The notes: generated from the letters alone by a model not told the origin. Positions 9,479-18,308 are shown, numbered from the stretch's first letter. The stretch: 64,000 bases of DNA from an uncultured Eubacteriales bacterium (GCA_905209085.1 CAJLRM010000005.1:124001-188000), one strand, 5' to 3'. Numbers and translations are program-made.

Positions 9479-9564
9479 ACCGTATCTATATGAAGTATAA
9501 AGAATTTTTATGACAACTATTGCATATTATTATGGCTGGCGCAAAAAAATTTATTGAAAAAGAC

Positions 9565-9593
9565 TTGAATTCCACCTCAATATATGATAAAAT
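9565..9593 (+). promoter_or_regulatory. Promoter of spoVG
   Basis: TTGAAT at 9565-9570 and TAAAAT at 9588-9593 are 17 bp apart on the plus strand. Transcription would begin near 9600, about 25 bases before the spoVG ATG. The same 147-bp gap must also carry the divergent murC promoter, which I could not place. Confidence 0.7.
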
Positions 9594-9625
9594 AATTAAA
9601 AATATCGATAATGGGGACATATAAT

Positions 9626-9892
9626 ATGAATATTTCGGATATAAGAATCAGGCTGATCAATTCCGGAGGAAAGCTCAAAGCAGTCGCTTCCCTGACCATC
9701 GATGAATGTTTTGTGATTCACGATATAAAGATTTTAGAGGGAGAGGAATCCCTCTTTATCGCGATGCCGGGGCGCAAAGCACCGAACGGGCAATATAAGG
9801 ACATCGTGCATCCCCTCAATACCCAGACTCGCGAATTTATAAAAGACGCCGTCCTCAAAGCCTATGAAGCCGCGAAAGCGGCTACGGCTTAG
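9626..9892 (+). CDS. spoVG: Septation regulator SpoVG
   Basis: SpoVG is a small conserved Firmicute protein, first known from spore cortex formation and asymmetric septation, that binds nucleic acid and acts as a global regulator. The 88 residues show the family features MNISDIRIRL at the start, a SLTIDECFVIHDIKI segment, MPGRK and a DIVHPLN turn before the C-terminal helix. I chose the ATG at 9626 because GGGGA lies 9 bases upstream; the ATG at 9611 would add MGTYN and has no ribosome site. No clear terminator follows for almost 600 bases. Confidence 0.95.
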   Translation: MNISDIRIRLINSGGKLKAVASLTIDECFVIHDIKILEGEESLFIAMPGRKAPNGQYKDIVHPLNTQTREFIKDAVLKAYEAAKAATA

Positions 9893-10470
9893 ACCACCTG
9901 ATCTTTTCTCCCGCGGACGGCGGGCACTCGCCCTTCGCGGCAGTTGTCAGATCTCAGGCGAAAGGCTTTTAAACGATTAAAAATCCGCTTGCCTTTTCCG
10001 CCCGAAAACTTTGCGAAAATGCGGAGCGCCCGCTTTGTCTTTCTGTCCCGGTCGATTTAATCCCCTCGCGCGGGCAAATCCTCCCGCTTAGGATGCAAAC
10101 GGCGTTTCCCGCGACGAAACGGAACTTAGGAACTCTTTTTCGATAAATCGCACAAAAAAATTTTTACGACGATTCATAGCGCCGCCTTTTTTTCTTTCCT
10201 CAAAATATGAAAGACTCGACATATAACCTTTTTTCTCAAAAGAGCAATTTCCGCTTTTTCCGCGTTGCAAAGGATTCAAAAGGATTCGGATGATCTTTTA
10301 AGGAGTTATCCGATCCGAACGCATATCGAAAGGCGCTTCGGAGAGCCGCGCCCAAAAAAGCCTTATACGCCTCTATAAGTTCAAAATTTTGTCCTACGGA
10401 AGTCGGAGGCAATTGCTCCCGACATTCCCCCCTATTCTGTTTACACTTCTATCTGATTTATTCTTCCTTG
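9893..10470. other. Intergenic stretch without a recognised gene
   Basis: This 578-bp stretch between the convergent spoVG and ftsZ genes holds no credible protein-coding frame. It contains several local inverted repeats, for example GGATtCGGAT/ATCCGATCC around 10282-10316 and GTCGG/CCGAC around 10403-10425, and ends at a very strong terminator. It is either a long spoVG 3' region or an unidentified small RNA. Confidence 0.5.
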
Positions 10471-10501
10471 AAAAGCATCCGCAATCTTGCGGGTGCTTTT
10501 T
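10471..10501. terminator. Strong bidirectional terminator between spoVG and ftsZ
   Basis: AAAAGCATCCGCA (10471-10483) and TGCGGGTGCTTTT (10488-10500) pair over 13 positions with one G-T pair and an ATCT loop. T-runs flank the stem on both strands, so it can end transcripts from spoVG and from ftsZ. Confidence 0.85.
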
Positions 10502-10593
10502 CTCGCGTCAGCTCTTTGAAATCGCCGCAAACGTTTAAGTTTAAAAGGCGGCATCCTTCCTGTTATTTATGCGCTTTTCAATAAGACAAAGGA

Positions 10594-10613
10594 CGGCGGT
10601 CCAAAGACCGCCG
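10594..10613 (-). terminator. Hairpin just after ftsZ, possible first terminator
   Basis: CGGCGGTC and GACCGCCG form a perfect 8-bp stem with a four-base loop, 12 bp after the ftsZ stop. The following minus-strand bases (TCCTTTGTCTTATT) are only moderately T-rich, so it may be a partial terminator or an mRNA end-protecting stem. Confidence 0.5.
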
Positions 10614-10624
10614 CCGCATTCCTT

Positions 10625-12217
10625 TTATTTATTATCGGAATTTTTCTTGATGAAATAGTCCACAAACTTGGGACGATGTTTTCTGTCGACGTCCTGCGCA
10701 GCCGTCTGCGAAACGTCGGGAATGGGATCGTCGGGTTCAAAATTGCGTCCGTTTCCGGGCATGGGCTGCGGCTGTTCGCCATAAACGGGAGCGCGATACC
10801 CCGCGTTCGGATCGGGCTGAACGGGCTGACGATAGCCGGGATAATCGGCATAAGGCGCGGGACTGCCGTAAGAAGAAGCGGGCGCGGCGGGCTGCTGTCC
10901 ATAGGGATTGCCCTGCGCATAGCCGTTTTGGTTATATCCCGCGGGTGCGCCGTAACCGTTTGCAGGAGCCGTCGAGGCGTAAGGGGCGTTCGCGCCGAGG
11001 GGAGCGCTGCTCGTCGCATAGGAGAAAGGCTGCGCGGAAGCGGGCTGAGGAGAAACTCCTCCCGCCGCCATATTGGCGCCGCCCATCCCGTTATTATAGG
11101 CGCGGTCGATCTTTTCGGACAGCGAAGAAACCTTCCTCGCCGTCGCGGAACGATCCTCCGTCCCCGTCACCGTCTGTCCGCCTGCGGGGAAGCCCGTGGC
11201 GATGATGACGACTTCCACTTCGTCCGACATATTTTCGTCGATACAGGCGCCGAAAATGACGTTTGCGGAAAAATCGATGACTCCCTTCACGAGATCGGCC
11301 GCCATCCAGACCTCGTCCAAAGAGAGATCCTTGCCGCCGACGACGTTGAGAATGACCGAACTCGCGCCTTCGATGGTGGTATTGAGAAGAGGACTGCATA
11401 CGGCGCAGCGCACGGCGTCGGAGATCCTCTTTTCGCCCTTTGCCACACCGATGCCCATATGCGCGAGCCCGCGCGCCTTTAAGGTCGTCTTGACGTCCGC
11501 AAAGTCGAGATTGATGAGCGAAGGATTGACGATGAGTTCCGCGATGCCGCGAATGCCCTGGCGGAGAACTTCGTCCGCCACCTTCAACGCTTCGGGGAAA
11601 GGCGTCCCTTTGGGCACCACTTCGCGGATCTTATCATTGGGAATAATGATGATGGAGTCCACCGATTTTCTCAGTTCCTCCACGCCCGAAACGGCGTTGT
11701 CCATTCTGCGTTTCGCTTCGAACGTGAACGGAAGCGTCACCACAGCCACCGTGAGGATCTTCATGTCCTTGGCGATCTTGGCGATGATGGGCGCCGCGCC
11801 CGTACCCGTGCCGCCGCCCATGCCGGCGGTGATAAACAGCAAATCGGTGTCCTTCAAGACGTTCTGAATGACGTCCTTGTTTTCTTCCGCCGCGGCTTTT
11901 CCCACGGAAGGATCCGCGCCCGCGCCCAGTCCTTTCGTCAGCTTGACGCCGATTTGAAGGCGCGTGGTTGCTTTGGAGCGAGCCAACGCCTGATTGTCCG
12001 TGTTGACGACGATATATTCCGCGCTCTTTAAACCCGATTCGATCAGGCGATTGACGGCGTTATTGCCCGCGCCGCCCACGCCGATGACTTTGATCTTCGC
12101 GACGCCGGAAAGATTGTTTGATGCCATGTCTGTCGGGGCGGGCGCCGGCTGATCCCCGTAAGTATTCATACCGTATCCCGCGCCGTAATTATCGTTATCT
12201 CCAAAATTGTTGAACAT
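10625..12217 (-). CDS. ftsZ: Cell division GTPase FtsZ
   Basis: FtsZ is the tubulin homologue that forms the cytokinetic Z ring. The GTP signature GGGTGTG is at residues 134-140, the T7 loop reads NLDFAD near 236-242, and IGVGGAGNNAVNR is present. Length is 530 against about 380. A 30-residue Asn/Gly/Pro-rich extension precedes the usual start; its reality is supported by GGAGG 9 bases before the first ATG and no ribosome site before the internal one. After the core comes a roughly 140-residue Tyr/Gly/Ala/Pro linker and a C-terminal tail RPKFVDYFIKK that differs from the common DIPxFLRxR peptide. The ATG overlaps the ftsA stop by one base (TAATG). Confidence 0.97.
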   Translation of the reverse strand: MFNNFGDNDNYGAGYGMNTYGDQPAPAPTDMASNNLSGVAKIKVIGVGGAGNNAVNRLIESGLKSAEYIVVNTDNQALARSKATTRLQIGVKLTKGLGAGADPSVGKAAAEENKDVIQNVLKDTDLLFITAGMGGGTGTGAAPIIAKIAKDMKILTVAVVTLPFTFEAKRRMDNAVSGVEELRKSVDSIIIIPNDKIREVVPKGTPFPEALKVADEVLRQGIRGIAELIVNPSLINLDFADVKTTLKARGLAHMGIGVAKGEKRISDAVRCAVCSPLLNTTIEGASSVILNVVGGKDLSLDEVWMAADLVKGVIDFSANVIFGACIDENMSDEVEVVIIATGFPAGGQTVTGTEDRSATARKVSSLSEKIDRAYNNGMGGANMAAGGVSPQPASAQPFSYATSSAPLGANAPYASTAPANGYGAPAGYNQNGYAQGNPYGQQPAAPASSYGSPAPYADYPGYRQPVQPDPNAGYRAPVYGEQPQPMPGNGRNFEPDDPIPDVSQTAAQDVDRKHRPKFVDYFIKKNSDNK

Positions 12218-13398
12218 TATTTTTTTCCTCCGAAAATGTTGAAAATTCTATACATGAATCCGTTTTTCTTCTTGTCGGAAAGCGCCGTGGAAAGCAGGGC
12301 GATTCTCGATGAAAACAAAGGTTTGTCATAATAGGGAAGGTCGGGGCAGACGATCTGCGTCATGCGGCTGAGGCGCTTGGAAATATGTTCCGCGCAGCCT
12401 TTGATTCCTCCGATTCCTTCCCCCGTCACGGAAAGGGGATTCGCCGCGAATCCCATCGTGCTCTTGTCCCGATAGTATTTTTCAAAAAATTTATCCACGC
12501 TTTCGCACAGCTCGTCCAATCCGTACTTGACGATTTCGTTTATCTCGCGCACCGAGTACGCGGCGCCGCCGCCGTCCGTCCACATCAGATCCTTCGACAC
12601 CGCGCCGCCCGAAATATTCGCGGAAGAGAGAATTTCCTCCGCCGTTTCGTAATCGACGCCCAATCCCTGCATGAGAGAAACGAGGATATATCCAAGACCG
12701 CAGTCGAACGATTCCTCGTGCACGATCCCGTTGCCGTACACGACGGATACGGAAGTGGAAAGAAAGCCTACGTCTAATAAAAAGGCGTACCCTTCCCGCA
12801 TTTTTTCGGGCAGAAGATAATTGGCTTCGGCGAGAGTCTGGGGAATGATTTTCACGTCCTCGAAACCGAGTTCTTTTAAAACGGAGTCCACCGCGTCGTA
12901 AAACTCGTCGGAAACGAAATAGTAGCAGAGCGCCCCTTTTAAAGAAGCCGTGGGAATCCCGTATAAATCCGCCGCGTTGAAATATTTTCGATTGTCGCCG
13001 AGGGCAAAATACATATCCGAGCGGCGGACGAAGCGCCCCGGCGCGAGCAGCTCGTTCAATCCGCTTTCGTACAGCGCGTCTATTTCCTGCGCGGAGATCT
13101 TGCGTTTGGAGGGAAAGGAAATGGTATGTCCCTTGGTATATATCTGCGTAAAAGCCGCGGGCGCGCCGACGTAAATTTCTTTGATCGTTCCCTCGTAGCT
13201 TTGGCGGACGGAAGTGACGGCAGAAATGACGGCGCGGCGGAAAGAAGCCGCGTCGAGAAAGCCCTCCGAGGAATACCCCTCGTATTTTTCGCTTCTGCTG
13301 CCGCGGAATACGAACGTGCCGTTGACGCCTTTCGCTCCGATGAGGAAAGTCACCTCGTACGACCGTATATCCAAAACGGCAACGCTTTCGTTACTCAT
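12217..13398 (-). CDS. ftsA: FtsA-like cell division protein
   Basis: FtsA is the actin-like protein that tethers FtsZ to the membrane and recruits the divisome. The 393-residue product starts with a phosphate-binding-like segment (VAVLDIRSYEVTFLIG), contains the second nucleotide-binding element FLLDVGFLSTSVSVVYG, and ends in GFMYRIFNIFGGKK, which fits the amphipathic membrane-targeting helix of FtsA. Its position directly before ftsZ, with a one-base overlap, supports the call. Sequence motifs are diverged from classical FtsA. I start at the ATG at 13398, since the earlier possible start lies between the promoter and the ribosome site. Its own promoter is at 13450-13478. Confidence 0.85.
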   Translation of the reverse strand: MSNESVAVLDIRSYEVTFLIGAKGVNGTFVFRGSRSEKYEGYSSEGFLDAASFRRAVISAVTSVRQSYEGTIKEIYVGAPAAFTQIYTKGHTISFPSKRKISAQEIDALYESGLNELLAPGRFVRRSDMYFALGDNRKYFNAADLYGIPTASLKGALCYYFVSDEFYDAVDSVLKELGFEDVKIIPQTLAEANYLLPEKMREGYAFLLDVGFLSTSVSVVYGNGIVHEESFDCGLGYILVSLMQGLGVDYETAEEILSSANISGGAVSKDLMWTDGGGAAYSVREINEIVKYGLDELCESVDKFFEKYYRDKSTMGFAANPLSVTGEGIGGIKGCAEHISKRLSRMTQIVCPDLPYYDKPLFSSRIALLSTALSDKKKNGFMYRIFNIFGGKK

Positions 13399-13449
13399 AA
13401 ATTTCGTCCGCTCCGTAAAAACAATCTCGTGAAAGTATATATTTTCTTT

Positions 13450-13478
13450 ATTATACACTATTTATGGGACAATGTCAA
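13450..13478 (-). promoter_or_regulatory. Consensus promoter of ftsAZ
   Basis: Perfect TTGACA (13473-13478 on the plus strand as TGTCAA) and TATAAT (13450-13455) boxes are spaced 17 bp on the minus strand. Both hexamers match the housekeeping sigma consensus fully, predicting strong transcription of ftsA-ftsZ. Confidence 0.9.
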
Positions 13479-13499
13479 CGAATTGAGGAAAAAAAGCGC

Positions 13500-13526
13500 A
13501 AAAAAACGCGGTGAACGCCGCGTTTT
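13500..13526 (-). terminator. Intrinsic terminator after ftsQ
   Basis: On the minus strand AAAACGCGG and CCGCGTTTT pair around CGTTCA and run into seven T residues. It lies about 24 bp after the ftsQ stop and just before the ftsA promoter, so it ends the mraZ-ftsQ transcription unit. Confidence 0.88.
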
Positions 13527-13549
13527 AAAAGGAGATTTCTTTCTTTTTT

Positions 13550-14335
13550 CTATTTTTTGGAATAGGAAACGCGCACCTCGCCGGGATTGAGCGCATCGTC
13601 CGTCACCTCGATCCTGCCCCCCAGTCTTTCCTCGCTTTTCAAAGAAAGATAGAGAGAAACGAAAGCCGAGGCTTTTTTCTCCGTCAAATTTTGGGGATTG
13701 CGCACATATACCTTTACGCCCTCCCGCATGGACAGACAGAAACTGACGTCTTTTGCGACGGAGGTGGGCTTCGTCACCTCTATCGAAAGGACGTTGCTCC
13801 TCAATCCGTCGAGCTGCAAGGACACCGTCGAGCAAAGCGTAAGCAGATAGGAAATATTTTCGTCCCCGCCGAGGAGTTCCCCCTTTTCCCCGAAGGCGGA
13901 CAATCCCGTGACGACGATATTGTCGGCGCCGTCCGAGCGGTTGGCCGCATCCTCCCGAACTCCGAGAATGGTTCCGTCCCCCCCGAGGATATAATAGCCG
14001 TTTCCCCTGTCTACGGCAAACAGTTCCGCATCCTCGCTGGCCTGAATGACGAGGCGGTTTGGATACGTCTTTTTAAAAGAAACCATGCGAAAATAGGGAA
14101 ACGCCGCAAACTCCTCCTCCGCCTCTTGTTTTTCGACAAAGAAGATGCTTTCGTCCCTATAACGCTCCGCCAGCTTTCGTTGAAGCTCGTCCGCTTCGCC
14201 TTTGGCCGCCTCGGAAATGACGGAAACGTCCAAAGTCACGGCGCTCACCCGATAGACGGAGCTGACGCCGAGCAAGGCGGCGGCAATAAAAATCAATGCC
14301 GTCAATATGATTGCGATTACATTTCTTTTGTGCAT
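13550..14335 (-). CDS. ftsQ: FtsQ/DivIB-type divisome protein
   Basis: A bitopic membrane protein that bridges cytoplasmic and extracellular parts of the divisome. The 261 residues have a short positive N terminus, one transmembrane helix (about 5-25), a POTRA-like segment (about 29-100, with YRVSAVTLDVS and FPYFRMVSFKKTYPNRL) and the FtsQ/DivIB beta domain (DRGNGYYILGGDGTILG). Length and place, after murA and before ftsA, agree with FtsQ/DivIB. AAGGA precedes the ATG. It is followed by a terminator, so it is the last gene of the upstream dcw transcript. Confidence 0.88.
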   Translation of the reverse strand: MHKRNVIAIILTALIFIAAALLGVSSVYRVSAVTLDVSVISEAAKGEADELQRKLAERYRDESIFFVEKQEAEEEFAAFPYFRMVSFKKTYPNRLVIQASEDAELFAVDRGNGYYILGGDGTILGVREDAANRSDGADNIVVTGLSAFGEKGELLGGDENISYLLTLCSTVSLQLDGLRSNVLSIEVTKPTSVAKDVSFCLSMREGVKVYVRNPQNLTEKKASAFVSLYLSLKSEERLGGRIEVTDDALNPGEVRVSYSKK

Positions 14336-14411
14336 ATTTTTTTATCCTTACGGCGCGCTTTTTCTTTCACGCTTTTCTTCTCGGCGCAGCCTTATGTACG
14401 ACAGGCGAAAA

Positions 14412-15668
14412 TCACACCCTCACGCGGCGGATGCGCGCGCCAAGTTTTTTCAGCTTGTATTCAAAGTCCGCGTATCCGCGGTCGATATGCGAAAGATCCG
14501 CCACCGAACTTACTCCCTCCGCTTTTAAAGCCGCGATGACGAGCGCCGCTCCGCCGCGAAGATCCCCCGCCGTCATAGACGCGCCGTGCAGCTTCTCCAC
14601 GCCGCGGATCACCGCGTTTCTGCCGCGGACGGTGATGTCCGCGCCCATGCGTTTGAGCTCCGCCGCATACTTATAGCGGGTTTCGAACAGATTTTCCACC
14701 ACCAGCGTCGTCCCCTTGGCCGTACAGGCGAGCGCGGAGAACTGCGCCTGTAAATCGGTGGGGAAACCGGGAAAAGGCGTAGTTTCGATCAAATCGGCGG
14801 CAAACAGACGTCCGTCGCTTCTCAGGATTATTCTATCATTTTTTATATGTATTTTGCAACCGTTTTCGCGCAGTTTATGCAAAAGCGCCGCAATATTTTC
14901 CTCGGGCACTCCGTCCATCTCGATTTCTCCGCCGCAGGAAGCCGCGGCGATGAGAAAAGTTCCCGCTTCTATTCTGTCCTTGATCGGCGTATATTCCACG
15001 CCGCGCAATTTCTCCACGCCTTCGACGAACACGGTTCCCCCGCCCGCGCCCCGGACCTTTCCCCCCATGGCGTTGAGAAAATTCTGCAAGTCCACGATTT
15101 CGGGTTCCTTAGCGGCGTTGCGGATAACGGTGAGTCCCTCCGCCCGTACCGCCGCGAGGATGATGTTCTCCGTCGCTCCGACGCTGGGAAAGTCCAAGAG
15201 GATATCCGCCCCCGAAAGTTTCTCCGCGCTGCACGATATGTAGCCGCTTTCCTCGACGATCTTTACCCCCAGCCTCTTTAAGCCTGAAAGGTGCAGATCG
15301 ATGGGGCGAAGTCCGATGTCGCAGCCGCCGGGATAGGAGATCTTCGCACGATGGAATCTCGTCAGCACGGAACCCAGCATAAAAACGGAAGAACGCAGTT
15401 CCTTTGTAAGCCTCGCGGGGATTTCGTGGGAAACTGCGTTCACGCTGTCGATGATTACACTGTCTGCCGTCCGACTGATTTTACAGCCGAGTTCAGTTAG
15501 TATGTGCAACATATTTTCCACATCCGAGATGGCGGGCACATCCCGTATTGTCACTTGTTCATCGGTTAAAACAGAAGCGGCGAGAAGGGGCAGTACGGAA
15601 TTTTTCGCGGATTGAATATCCGCTTTGCCGTAAAGCTTTCCCCCGCCCTCTATAATAAATTTATCCAT
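14412..15668 (-). CDS. murA: UDP-N-acetylglucosamine 1-carboxyvinyltransferase MurA
   Basis: MurA transfers enolpyruvate from PEP to UDP-GlcNAc, the first committed step of peptidoglycan synthesis and the target of fosfomycin. The 418-residue protein has the substrate pair K22-N23 (SAKNSVLP) and the catalytic loop cysteine C116 in YPGGCDIGLRPIDLH, so it should be fosfomycin-sensitive by sequence. I start at the ATG at 15668, which has AAGGAG 9 bases upstream, not at the in-frame start 8 codons earlier. In this cluster it takes the place between ftsW and ftsQ where many bacteria have murG and murC. Confidence 0.97.
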   Translation of the reverse strand: MDKFIIEGGGKLYGKADIQSAKNSVLPLLAASVLTDEQVTIRDVPAISDVENMLHILTELGCKISRTADSVIIDSVNAVSHEIPARLTKELRSSVFMLGSVLTRFHRAKISYPGGCDIGLRPIDLHLSGLKRLGVKIVEESGYISCSAEKLSGADILLDFPSVGATENIILAAVRAEGLTVIRNAAKEPEIVDLQNFLNAMGGKVRGAGGGTVFVEGVEKLRGVEYTPIKDRIEAGTFLIAAASCGGEIEMDGVPEENIAALLHKLRENGCKIHIKNDRIILRSDGRLFAADLIETTPFPGFPTDLQAQFSALACTAKGTTLVVENLFETRYKYAAELKRMGADITVRGRNAVIRGVEKLHGASMTAGDLRGGAALVIAALKAEGVSSVADLSHIDRGYADFEYKLKKLGARIRRVRV

Positions 15669-15700
15669 ACAATATAACTCCTTATGTTCCATTGTATGAA

Positions 15701-16996
15701 TTATCGCCGCCGTTTGTTCACCGTTTTTCCTTCCGCGCGCGACATTGCGTTCCGACGCGAAATACCGTACAAAATCCCCATCGACGCCATCGTGATGACC
15801 AGCGAGGTATTGCCCGAACTGATCAGCGGCAGCGGCAGTCCCGTGGGCGGGATGGTACCGCTGACGACCAGCGCGTTTATCACCGTCTGGATACCGTAGA
15901 CGAGCGTGACGCCCGAAGCGAGAAGAAAGGAAAAAAAGTCGTCCGATTCCGCAGCCGTCCTGATGCCCTTATAAATGAGCACCCCGCACAGGAGGAAGAG
16001 AATGCAAATGCCGACGAACCCGAATTCCTCGCCGATGATGGACAGGATAAAGTCGCTCTCCGCAAACGGCAGAAAGCGGTACTTTTGACGGGAACGGAAA
16101 AGTCCCGTTCCAAACCAACCGCCATTGCCGAGCGCATACAGCGACTGTATGAGCTGATAGCCTTCGTCCTTGGGAGAAGCCCACGGATCGAGAAAGGCGC
16201 TCAGCCTCAAAAGTCTGTACGGCTCCATTAAAATGAGCACGGGCACGGCGACGAGCGCGGGGACGAGAATGATGAGAAAATACCGGAATTTCATTCCGCC
16301 GAGAAAAATCATCGCCAGCATCAAAAGCCCCACGCACATGGTGACGGACATATTCGGCTCCAAGATGATGAGGACGCAGATGGCGCCTCCCGCGGCGAGC
16401 ACGGGCAGCATTCCCTTAAACGTTCTCATCGCGTCCATATGCTCGGACATATACGCCGCCGCGAAAATGACAAAGCCGTATTTGGCGATTTCCGACGGCT
16501 GTATCGTAAAGCTTCCGAAGCCTATCCAGCGCGTGGCGCCGTAATTGCTTTTTCCCACGCCCGGAACAAAGACGAGCGCGAGCAGGATCATCGGCACAAT
16601 CAGGGCTATGTATCTTATCTTTTTTAGTTTTCGATAATCGAAAAATCCCGTGAAAACCATAGCTCCCGCGCCGAGTATCAGCCCCAACAGCTGTTTTTTC
16701 ATAAAATAGAACTCGTCGCCGTACTGCGTCTTTGCCGTATACGAACTTGCGGAATAGACCATCAATACCCCGAACGCCGAAAGAATCAGCGTCAGGATGG
16801 GAATGGACAGATCTCCCGTCGCTCTATTCGTCCTCGCCTTCGGGGCCGCTTCCGCCGTCCGCATCCGTATCTGCGAGAAGGAGGGCTGCTCCGTCGCCTG
16901 CCGCGCCTTCGACGCAGGCGGGAGCGTCTGCCTTTTCTGTTCCTTCGTGCTCCTTTGCACGACCTTCTTCTTCGAACGAACGGACGATTGCGACAA
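15701..16996 (-). CDS. ftsW: Peptidoglycan glycosyltransferase FtsW
   Basis: A SEDS-family polytopic membrane enzyme that polymerises glycan strands at the septum with its class B PBP partner. About ten transmembrane helices follow a 60-residue basic, Gln/Pro-rich cytoplasmic tail. Conserved loops include GATRWIGFGSFTIQPSE, LGNGGWFGTGLFRS and FAESDFILSIIGEEFG, plus PTGLPLPLISSG near the end, typical of FtsW. The start is uncertain: I prefer the TTG at 16996, which has GAGAGGTG six bases upstream, over the ATG at 17017. Either choice overlaps the 3' end of murD by more than 170 bases in another frame. Confidence 0.92.
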   Translation of the reverse strand: MSQSSVRSKKKVVQRSTKEQKRQTLPPASKARQATEQPSFSQIRMRTAEAAPKARTNRATGDLSIPILTLILSAFGVLMVYSASSYTAKTQYGDEFYFMKKQLLGLILGAGAMVFTGFFDYRKLKKIRYIALIVPMILLALVFVPGVGKSNYGATRWIGFGSFTIQPSEIAKYGFVIFAAAYMSEHMDAMRTFKGMLPVLAAGGAICVLIILEPNMSVTMCVGLLMLAMIFLGGMKFRYFLIILVPALVAVPVLILMEPYRLLRLSAFLDPWASPKDEGYQLIQSLYALGNGGWFGTGLFRSRQKYRFLPFAESDFILSIIGEEFGFVGICILFLLCGVLIYKGIRTAAESDDFFSFLLASGVTLVYGIQTVINALVVSGTIPPTGLPLPLISSGNTSLVITMASMGILYGISRRNAMSRAEGKTVNKRRR

Positions 16997-18308
16997 ATCT
17001 ATCACCTCTCTCTTCATAACTTGCAAACTCGTCGAAACTTGCGCTTGCGGGGCTCAAAAGCACCGTCTGCCCCCTTTCCGCTATCATCCGCGCGAGCCTT
17101 ACGGCAAACTCGAAGCCCACGCAGAGGGTCATGCGGTCGAAACCGCAGCGCAGCGCGCTCTCGAACAGCCGAAAACGATTTTCCCCGTACAATACCGCGT
17201 GGACGACGGAAGAAGACCTCAATTTGACGAACAACTTGTCGTAATCGTACCCCTTATCCTTGCCGCCGAGAAGGAGCACCGTTTCCTCTTTCATGCACCC
17301 CACGGCTTTGATGGTGGCGTCCACGTTAGTGCCCTTGGAGTCGTCCACATATTTGACTCCGTCCGTTTCGCCGACCGGCTCGATCCGGTGCCGGATCCCC
17401 TTGAAGGAGGAGAGCGAACGGGCGATATTTTCCGAGGCGATTCCCATGATCTTCGCCGCCGCGATCGCCGCCAGAGCGTTCTGGACGTTATGCAGACCGT
17501 CGGTGAGAAGTTCTGACGCGGACATGATTTTCTCCCCGCAAAAATATAGGGAGCCGTTTTCGAGATAAGCCCCGTATACCCTTTCCCGAACGGAAAAATA
17601 GAGGATCCGCGCCTTCGTCTTTTCGGCAAAGCCGCGCACGATGCCGTCGTCGAAATTGAGGACCGCGTATTCCGATTCCGTGCTGTTTTTTAATAGCTTG
17701 CTCTTTAAAAATATGTAATTTTCCATGTTGTAGTGACGGTTGAGGTGATCTTCCGTCACGTTGAGGACGACGCCCACATGAGGGCAGAGAGAATTGAGGG
17801 TTTCCAGCTGGAAGCTGGATATTTCCGCGACCGCGACCTCGTCCTCTTTCAGCTCGGCGTACTTTACCATCGGCGAGCCGATGTTGCCGCACGCCTGCGC
17901 TTTATAGCCGCCCTCGGACAATATCTTTTCGAGCATACTCACCGTAGTGGTCTTTCCGTTGGTGCCCGTCACCGCCACCACGGGGCAGCGCATATACCTC
18001 GCGGCGAGTTCCGTTTCTCCCACCACCGCTTTGCCGCTCCGTTTGAACGCCACCGCCGTGGGATGATCGATGGGAATTCCGGGACTTAAAACGAGAGCGT
18101 CGCAGATTTCCTGCATACGGGGGAGTTGCTCCTTGTCCGCCCTCACCGCCCCTTTGTCTTCGAGCAGCCGCGCGGATTTTTCGACGCCCTCGCCGGGAAC
18201 GTCGTCGTAAATATACACTTTTGCCTTTCTTTCGAGTAAAAATTCCGCCGCGGCACAGCCCGAACGGGACAGCCCCAGCACTAAAAACGTCTGTTTTGCG
18301 GGATACAT
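16824..18308 (-). CDS. murD: UDP-N-acetylmuramoylalanine-D-glutamate ligase MurD
   Basis: MurD adds D-glutamate to UDP-MurNAc-L-Ala in the cytoplasm. The ATP loop TGTNGKTTT lies near residues 114-122, with LNVTEDHLNRH, the DDSKGTNVDAT segment and the C-terminal LLSPASASFDEFASYEERG block typical of MurD. The start is the ATG at 18308 behind GGAGGAATTC; an in-frame ATG four codons earlier lies inside that ribosome site. The 494 residues exceed the usual 450: about 50 extra acidic, Ala/Gly-rich residues follow the normal end and are read through the beginning of ftsW in a different frame. The core identity is sure; the tail is unusual. Confidence 0.95.
   Translation of the reverse strand: MYPAKQTFLVLGLSRSGCAAAEFLLERKAKVYIYDDVPGEGVEKSARLLEDKGAVRADKEQLPRMQEICDALVLSPGIPIDHPTAVAFKRSGKAVVGETELAARYMRCPVVAVTGTNGKTTTVSMLEKILSEGGYKAQACGNIGSPMVKYAELKEDEVAVAEISSFQLETLNSLCPHVGVVLNVTEDHLNRHYNMENYIFLKSKLLKNSTESEYAVLNFDDGIVRGFAEKTKARILYFSVRERVYGAYLENGSLYFCGEKIMSASELLTDGLHNVQNALAAIAAAKIMGIASENIARSLSSFKGIRHRIEPVGETDGVKYVDDSKGTNVDATIKAVGCMKEETVLLLGGKDKGYDYDKLFVKLRSSSVVHAVLYGENRFRLFESALRCGFDRMTLCVGFEFAVRLARMIAERGQTVLLSPASASFDEFASYEERGDRFVAIVRSFEEEGRAKEHEGTEKADAPACVEGAAGDGAALLLADTDADGGSGPEGEDE

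Noticed and set aside
9940..9985. Glycine-riboswitch-like segment (ATCTCAGGCGAAAGG)
   Set aside because: The short match resembles the conserved core, but the complementary 5' GGAGAG arm and second aptamer are missing and no gene follows on that strand.
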